A DNA stretch of 10,655 nt from Planctomycetaceae bacterium (GTDB taxonomy: Bacteria; Planctomycetota; Planctomycetia; Pirellulales; Pirellulaceae), in assembly GCA_002708345.1 (NCBI GenBank), contig PANG01000024.1, positions 1 to 10,655 on the forward strand, given 5' to 3'. Shown here in pieces: positions 6,012 to 10,655 of the stretch. Within the stretch, counting starts at the first letter, position 1, and each line of letters starts with the position of its first letter. Position numbers and translations under genes: made by a program. Below the pieces are notes generated by a model. It saw nothing but the letters and a program-made list of their open reading frames with translations, ran no database searches and had not been told where the DNA came from.

Positions 6012-7310
6012 ATGATGAAGAAATTCCTGAATTCACTTCTACTCGGCTGCCTGCTACTCGCGGCAGCCCCTTTTGCCGCTGCCCAGGAAACGACCACGCC
6101 CGGGTTCTACAAGGATCTCTTCATGAGCAGTGGAGTGAACCTGAGTAGCCGCAAGACACTACCCGCTGCCGAGTCGCTGGGACTGTCGTACGAGTACTAC
6201 GCCGGGAAGGATACCGAGATCCAGACGAGACTCTACAGCGGTAGCGAGCAGGATACCAACGGGGTTTTGCTTTACCCGGACGGAGCACCCAGGTTTCGCA
6301 TGCTATACGTCAACGGCGGTGGAGCAACACTGCATGGCAAGTCACTCGAGCTCTCCGGCCGCCAGGTGCTGCGCCAGTTTTACCGGGCTGGTGGAAGTTA
6401 CTGTGGCAGCTGCGCAGGCTCCTTCCTTAGCGGCCGCAACGTGGATGCTCGCGAGGACCGGCGGCTCGGCTACCTCCACATCTTCCCGTACAACACCAGT
6501 AACACCGGTCTCAAGAAAGAACGGGTCGGGCACGCGATCCCTGAAAAATCGCCGCTTACCAGGTACCGTGATTTTGGCGGTGACCAGTACGTGGCGGATA
6601 TCTACCACAACAACGGAAACTGGCTCTCGCTCAAGGAGGGCCCGCACCTGGCGGACACCGAGATCCTGGCCACCTACGACACACCGGGGAAGCGGCCACA
6701 CGAGGGAGCTGCCATCTGGGCCTACAAGACAAAACCCCAGGAGGGTCGGATTATCAATATTGGTTCCCACCCGGAGGGAATCGCCGAGGGGGAAAGGCTC
6801 GAATTGACCGAGGCCTGTTTCCTCTATGCACTCGATGGCGTCGGCACACCGACCATCAAGGGGACGCTGCTTGCGGGAGAAACTCGTGTGATGGATCGAG
6901 AGACCAGCGACGATGATCCCGCGCACACCCGGATCGGAGATCGCCAGTATCATCACTTCCGGTTTGAAGTCGCTGCCAGCGGGACGCGCGTATCCATCAC
7001 GCTGGAAGGAGAGGCGGGAATTGACTACTCGCTGTTCCTCCGAAAAGGGTCACCTGCTTTCCAGGGCCAGGCTGATTTTGCTGATGCCTCAGAGGGGCAC
7101 CGCAAGACGCTCCGTAAATCACTTTCCGCGGGAAGCTGGTTCGCCAGCGTTCAGTGTGTGAGCGTTATCCAGGCTGAAAAGGACGAGAGCGAGAGCCATT
7201 ACGTCTACTCGGGAGAGACTCGCCTGCTCAACGGTGTCGCTTACACGCTTCGCATGGACCAGAAGCTCCGCCGCACGCGCCGGGAGATCACCAGCGTCTC
7301 CTCACGCTAA
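6012..7310 (+). CDS. Secreted class I amidotransferase-like protein with PPC domain
   Basis: The protein has 432 residues. Residues 1-25 form a signal peptide (LLLGCLLLAAAPFAAAQ). Residues of about 80-280 have the class I glutamine-amidotransferase/BPL_N-type fold: YVNGGGATLHG, then a nucleophile elbow GSYCGSCAGSFLSG with C134 as likely nucleophile (C131 next to it), and IGSHPEG with H253 and E255 in the place of the catalytic His-Glu pair. The C-terminal part (about 310-425; YHHFRFEVAASG, IDYSLFLRKG, AGSWFASV) resembles the bacterial pre-peptidase C-terminal (PPC) domain of secreted hydrolases. A periplasmic or extracellular amidotransferase-like enzyme is unusual, so it may act as a hydrolase or peptidase instead; this is inference. 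ATG 6012 is followed by a second ATG at 6015 and neither has a strong ribosome-binding site. The gap to the previous gene is 44 bases. Confidence 0.82.
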   Translation: MMKKFLNSLLLGCLLLAAAPFAAAQETTTPGFYKDLFMSSGVNLSSRKTLPAAESLGLSYEYYAGKDTEIQTRLYSGSEQDTNGVLLYPDGAPRFRMLYVNGGGATLHGKSLELSGRQVLRQFYRAGGSYCGSCAGSFLSGRNVDAREDRRLGYLHIFPYNTSNTGLKKERVGHAIPEKSPLTRYRDFGGDQYVADIYHNNGNWLSLKEGPHLADTEILATYDTPGKRPHEGAAIWAYKTKPQEGRIINIGSHPEGIAEGERLELTEACFLYALDGVGTPTIKGTLLAGETRVMDRETSDDDPAHTRIGDRQYHHFRFEVAASGTRVSITLEGEAGIDYSLFLRKGSPAFQGQADFADASEGHRKTLRKSLSAGSWFASVQCVSVIQAEKDESESHYVYSGETRLLNGVAYTLRMDQKLRRTRREITSVSSR

Positions 7311-7485
7311 GCCGCGCCGCTGCAGGCTGTCACACATGGAGTACGTCAGGACAATGCCGGGAGAAGAGAAGAATCGAGCCAAACCCGATTTTTCCCGGCG
7401 GTTATTTGGCGACTCCAGGGGAGTGGTTTACGATGACACTCTCCCTCTAACGGCAAGTGATTGAAACGTCTATGTGATAAAGATC
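7311..7485 (+). other. Non-coding gap before the PQQ dehydrogenase gene
   Basis: This 175-base stretch between the amidotransferase-like stop and the PQQ gene holds no supported gene; the frames that cross it are shadows. It contains the foldable element at 7356-7399 and presumably the promoter for the PQQ dehydrogenase/YHS pair, although no clear -35/-10 pair was found. Confidence 0.5.
7356..7399 (+). promoter_or_regulatory. Foldable inverted-repeat element in the leader of the PQQ gene
   Basis: GCCGGGA (7356-7362) and TCCCGGC (7393-7399) form a 7-bp outer stem. Inside, AATCG (7372-7376) pairs with CGATT (7386-7390), extended by A7370-T7392 and G7371-T7391, and stacks on the 3' side of the outer stem, leaving a purine-rich bulge (7363-7369). 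No T-tract follows the outer stem, so a standard terminator is unlikely. It could be a terminator for the upstream gene with unusual form, or a leader structure. Confidence 0.35.
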
Positions 7486-9390
7486 ATGAGCAGAAGCTGG
7501 ACATCTCGAATTGCTGCTGTGGCAATGACCGTTCTCCTGGTCGGTTCAGCATCACTCACTGCCCAGCAGGGACCCGCCGACGGCCAGTGGCCCTATTACG
7601 GGGGAGACGCGGGGAGCACCAAGTACTCTGCACTTGACCAGATCACGGCAGAAAATGTTTCGACGCTGAAAACCCAGTGGTTCTGGAGTTCTCCCGAAAA
7701 CGCCAGGATCAAGGAAAACCGGCGGCTTGGCAGCTTTGCCTATGAACCAACACCGCTCTTGATCGACAACGTGCTCTATGTCTCCAGCTCTCACTGTGAC
7801 GTGATTGCCATCAACCCGGTCACCGGGAAGGAAATCTGGAGCCATGACACGGGAAGCTGGAAAGCAGGTCGGCCCACGAACATGGGTTTTGTACATCGTG
7901 GGGTGGCTTACTGGGCAGACGGTGACGACAAGCGTGTTTACATTGCCACCGGTGATGCGCACCTGGTCGCCCTGGCGGCCAGCACCGGGGAACCGATCCT
8001 GGAGTTTGGTGAGAAGGGGCGCGTCGACCTGACCAAGGGGCTCCGGCGGACCGTTTCCCGGCGACTTTATGCCGTCACCTCACCCCCGATCGTATGCCGC
8101 GGATCGATTGTCGTCGGTTCATCGATCAGTGACGGTCCCACGCACAAGGAAATGCCACCGGGAGACGTGCGGGGATTTGATGTCCGCACCGGCGAACAGA
8201 AATGGGTTTTCAAGACCATCCCGGAGGCAGGAGAATTTGGTGTGGAGACCTGGGAAAAGGACTCCTGGAAGTACACCGGGAATGCCAACTGCTGGACGCT
8301 GATGAGCGCCGACCAGGAACTGGGATATGTCTACCTGCCACTCGGTACCCCGACCAATGACTGGTACGGCGGCCACAGGCACGGGGACGGGCTTTTCGGA
8401 GAGAGCCTGGTCTGTGTCAATGCGGAAACCGGCAAGCGGGTCTGGCATTTCCAGCACGTACACCACGGCGTCTGGGATTACGATTTCCCTGCCGCCCCGG
8501 CACTGGTGGATATCACCGTCGACGGCAAGAAGATTCCGGCACTGGCCCAGGTCACCAAGCAGGGCTTCTGCTGGGTACTCGACCGCAGCACGGGCAAGCC
8601 AGTCTGGCCGATTGAGGAGAGGCCGGTTCCCCAGTCAACAGTGGCCGGTGAAAAGACAGCCGCAACCCAGCCCTTTCCTACCAAGCCACCTCCGTTCGAG
8701 GTCCAGGGAGTCCATGAAGACGACCTGATTGATTTCACCCCGGAACTGCGAGCAACGGCCAAGAAGATTCTTGAGGCGTACAATGTTGGTCCACTCTACA
8801 CACCACCCGCGGTAGACAAACCCACTGTCTACATGCCTGGCTGGGGTGGCGGGGGGAACTGGATGGGCTGCACCGTGGATCCGGAGACCAGCATGGTCTA
8901 CATCCCCAGCATGCGGAGCCCGATTGCCCTGCAACTGGCCAAGCCGGATGCTGCCCGCTCCAATTTCGACTATATCGGCAGGATCAGCCATGGTGTCCCA
9001 GGCCCCAAGGGACTGCCCCTCTTCAAGCCACCCTATGGCAGCATCACTGCCATTGATCTGAACACCGGTGAGATGCGCTGGAAGATCCCTCTCGGAGATG
9101 GCCCTCACGACCACCCGTTGCTCAAGGAGATGAACCTGCCACCCATGGGAGACAGCGGTCGCGCCTTCGTGTTGACCACCCGTTCGCTGTTGCTGGTTGC
9201 CCAGGCTGCCAGGCCTCCTCGGCTCTATGCCTTTGACAAGTCCTCCGGCAAGGAAATCGCGAGGAAGGATCTTGCGGCGACTCCCAGTGGTGCCTTAATG
9301 ACGTACATGTCCGGGCAGAAGCAGTACATTTCCATCCCGGTCGGAGGACAGCTCGGTTCCGGGCTACTGACGCTGGCACTGCCGGATTGA
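7486..9390 (+). CDS. Secreted PQQ-dependent dehydrogenase (quinoprotein, eight-bladed propeller)
   Basis: The protein has 634 residues from ATG 7486. A signal peptide (about 1-26, ending SLTAQQ) sends it to the periplasm. The mature N terminus QWPYYGGDAGSTKYSALDQI is the classic start of PQQ dehydrogenases. Propeller tryptophan-docking repeats follow: INPVTGKEIW, DVRTGEQKWVF, NAETGKRVWHF, DRSTGKPVWPIEE and DLNTGEMRWKI. The segments YDFPAAPALVDI, FCWVLDRSTGKPVWPIEERPVPQS and WGGGGNWMGCTVDPE match the membrane glucose dehydrogenase/quinate dehydrogenase branch rather than the methanol dehydrogenase branch. There is no CxxCH haem motif, so electrons must pass to a separate carrier, and no N-terminal membrane domain. 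The substrate is probably a sugar or alcohol, not assigned. An in-frame GTG at 7474 is possible, but ATG is preferred; no strong ribosome-binding site is seen for either. It ends at TGA 9388-9390, 38 bases before the next gene. Confidence 0.92.
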   Translation: MSRSWTSRIAAVAMTVLLVGSASLTAQQGPADGQWPYYGGDAGSTKYSALDQITAENVSTLKTQWFWSSPENARIKENRRLGSFAYEPTPLLIDNVLYVSSSHCDVIAINPVTGKEIWSHDTGSWKAGRPTNMGFVHRGVAYWADGDDKRVYIATGDAHLVALAASTGEPILEFGEKGRVDLTKGLRRTVSRRLYAVTSPPIVCRGSIVVGSSISDGPTHKEMPPGDVRGFDVRTGEQKWVFKTIPEAGEFGVETWEKDSWKYTGNANCWTLMSADQELGYVYLPLGTPTNDWYGGHRHGDGLFGESLVCVNAETGKRVWHFQHVHHGVWDYDFPAAPALVDITVDGKKIPALAQVTKQGFCWVLDRSTGKPVWPIEERPVPQSTVAGEKTAATQPFPTKPPPFEVQGVHEDDLIDFTPELRATAKKILEAYNVGPLYTPPAVDKPTVYMPGWGGGGNWMGCTVDPETSMVYIPSMRSPIALQLAKPDAARSNFDYIGRISHGVPGPKGLPLFKPPYGSITAIDLNTGEMRWKIPLGDGPHDHPLLKEMNLPPMGDSGRAFVLTTRSLLLVAQAARPPRLYAFDKSSGKEIARKDLAATPSGALMTYMSGQKQYISIPVGGQLGSGLLTLALPD

Positions 9391-9428
9391 TTTCACCATC
9401 GTGAGAATTACGAAGGGAGCCTGTCACC

Positions 9429-10655
9429 ATGGGTTACCATCACTGCAATTCCCTCTTCAACCGGACCTCGCTCAGCGCGCTGTTCCTCTGTCTTGTCGCC
9501 TCGCCCCTTACCGCCCAGTTGCCACGCGACTGCGTGATGCTCTACAAGCTGAAGATCCCGGAGAAGCAGAAGTCGGTGGACCTCTGTCCGGTACACCTGA
9601 AACCGTCGGATCCCAAGCTCCCGAGCTGGACCTACAAGGGGCTCACCTATCGGGGACACAAGGCAGATGCGCAGGCAACCTTCATGAAGGCCCCGGAGAA
9701 GTATGCCGAGCTGGCTCGCTACAAGCGATGGGAAAACAACTTCGCGAGCTCCATGAGCATGATCTGGTGCCCGGTCACCGACGAGGTGAACCCGGGAGGT
9801 GGCCTGTTGTGGAAACGACTGGGCCTGCAGTGGGAAAGCTGCTGCAAGTTCTGTAACGAGGATGTGCAGGACAACGATTTCCCAAGCGCCTTGAAACTTC
9901 TTAAAGAACGGGCGCTGCTGGCCTACAAGGCAACCGGGGGGCATTATGCCACACTGAAGGAAGGCGAGAGCCCGGTAGTAAAAGCTATTCGTGCCCCTCC
10001 CGAGGCAGAGCTTCAGCGACTACTCTACGTCGCCTCTCCCGGTATCCGTAACTACCTTGAGTTTGGTGGACATGGTGTGCTGGTCTTCGACATGGACCAG
10101 GACCACAAGTTCGTCAGGCGGATTCCCATTGGCGGTCTGAATGAAGAGGGCAAGCCACTCAACATCAAGGGTGTCTGTGCCAGCGAGCATGTCGGGCGAC
10201 TGTTTGTCAGCACGCTCCGGCACCTGATCTGCCTGGACCTGGTGACGGACAAGGTGATCTGGGAAAAGACCTTCGAGGCCGGTTGCGATCGCATGTCGAT
10301 CTCACCCGATGGCACGAATATCTATCTTCCCTCGCTGGAAAAAGATCACTGGAAAGTGATCGATTCGATCAGTGGCAACGAGATTGGCCGGGTCACACCC
10401 CGCTCGGGTGCCCATAACACGGTCTACGGCCAGGACGGCAAGAGCGTTTACCTGGCTGGACTTCGCTCACCACTTCTGGCCGTCGCGGAGACCAAGGGGC
10501 ACACGGCACGTGGGCAGGTTGGTCCTTTTAGCGAGAACATCCGTCCCTTCACGGTCAACAGCGCGCAGACCCGTTGTTACGTGAACATCAACAAGCTGCT
10601 GGGATTTGAAATTGGCGACCTGACCACCGGTAAGATGCTGCACCGGGTTGAGGTC
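9429..10655 (+). CDS. Secreted protein with two YHS-like domains and a beta-propeller (3' end missing)
   Basis: The frame is open from ATG 9429 to the right edge (409 codons) with no stop. AAGGGAG at 9413-9419 is well placed for this start. A signal peptide (about 9-30, SALFLCLVASPLTAQ) indicates export. Two segments resemble YHS domains, which are small metal-binding modules: LCPVHLKP followed by YKGLTYRGHKADAQATFMKAPEKYAE, then WCPVTDEVNPG followed by WESCCKFCNED. The second keeps a Cys-rich CCxxC segment; the first has lost the second cysteine pair. From about residue 225 onward a YVTN/quinoprotein-like propeller begins (GVCASEHVGRLFVSTLRHLICLDLVTDKVIW, MSISPDGTNIYLP, VYGQDGKSVYLAG). It follows the PQQ dehydrogenase by 38 bases and is probably cotranscribed; it could be a metal- or redox-linked partner, which is inference. 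Confidence 0.82.
   Translation, partial: MGYHHCNSLFNRTSLSALFLCLVASPLTAQLPRDCVMLYKLKIPEKQKSVDLCPVHLKPSDPKLPSWTYKGLTYRGHKADAQATFMKAPEKYAELARYKRWENNFASSMSMIWCPVTDEVNPGGGLLWKRLGLQWESCCKFCNEDVQDNDFPSALKLLKERALLAYKATGGHYATLKEGESPVVKAIRAPPEAELQRLLYVASPGIRNYLEFGGHGVLVFDMDQDHKFVRRIPIGGLNEEGKPLNIKGVCASEHVGRLFVSTLRHLICLDLVTDKVIWEKTFEAGCDRMSISPDGTNIYLPSLEKDHWKVIDSISGNEIGRVTPRSGAHNTVYGQDGKSVYLAGLRSPLLAVAETKGHTARGQVGPFSENIRPFTVNSAQTRCYVNINKLLGFEIGDLTTGKMLHRVEV

Noticed and set aside
9401..9856. Open frame of 151 codons on the plus strand
   Set aside because: It is out of frame with the YHS/propeller gene starting at 9429, which has a good ribosome-binding site, a signal peptide and domain matches.
1..10655. 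Mobile element, CRISPR array, tRNA or rRNA
   Set aside because: No transposase or integrase, regularly spaced repeats, cloverleaf or rRNA-like sequence was recognised on either strand by eye.

Overview
The window is about 10.7 kb of fairly GC-rich bacterial DNA, densely coding on the + strand only. It holds nine protein genes, the first and last cut by the window edges. The content is an FG-GAP/ASPIC-UnbV protein, a DUF3179 protein, a BNR/sialidase-like propeller, a zinc-ribbon/CD225 membrane protein, an M23-like secreted protein, a MetE-like methyltransferase, a secreted class I amidotransferase-like protein with a PPC domain, a PQQ dehydrogenase, and a YHS-plus-propeller protein. This mix, with many signal peptides, calcium-loop repeats and beta-propellers, resembles environmental Planctomycetota or related heterotrophs. 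That assignment is an inference from content; there is no rRNA or marker gene to settle it.

The main result is at 1485-2129. A DUF3179-family gene is interrupted by one in-frame TGA (1824-1826), and the same frame continues to a TAA at 2127-2129 with the rest of the DUF3179 domain intact. Compared with the family motif recalled as YCPLCxT, the TGA sits exactly at the first cysteine. Fourteen bases after the TGA is a perfect 8-bp inverted repeat with a GTC loop (1840-1858). Its apex reads GGUC, as in the E. coli fdhF SECIS, and its distance from the UGA is in the range known for bacterial SECIS elements. The simplest reading is a selenoprotein with a Cys-Ser-Tyr-Sec (CxxU) motif. I do not recall DUF3179 as a described selenoprotein family. 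TGA is used as a normal stop by at least two neighbours, so the whole genome does not read UGA as an amino acid.

Layout: 1-1390, 3' part of an FG-GAP/UnbV protein; 1485-2129, candidate DUF3179 selenoprotein; 2277-3416, BNR-repeat protein; 3471-3860, zinc-ribbon CD225 protein; 3965-4786 and 4804-5967, M23-like protein and MetE-like enzyme, 17 bases apart and probably cotranscribed; 6012-7310, secreted amidotransferase-like protein; 7311-7485, a non-coding gap with a foldable inverted repeat; 7486-9390 and 9429 to the right edge, PQQ dehydrogenase and YHS/propeller protein, 38 bases apart and probably cotranscribed. A short motif (TGTAAGAT or TGTTAAGAT) recurs upstream of three consecutive genes and may be a promoter element. 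No mobile element, CRISPR array, tRNA or rRNA was seen.

Most of the products look secreted or membrane-bound and use redox or metal chemistry (PQQ, YHS, zinc ribbon, CxxU). There is no clear single pathway joining all nine genes.
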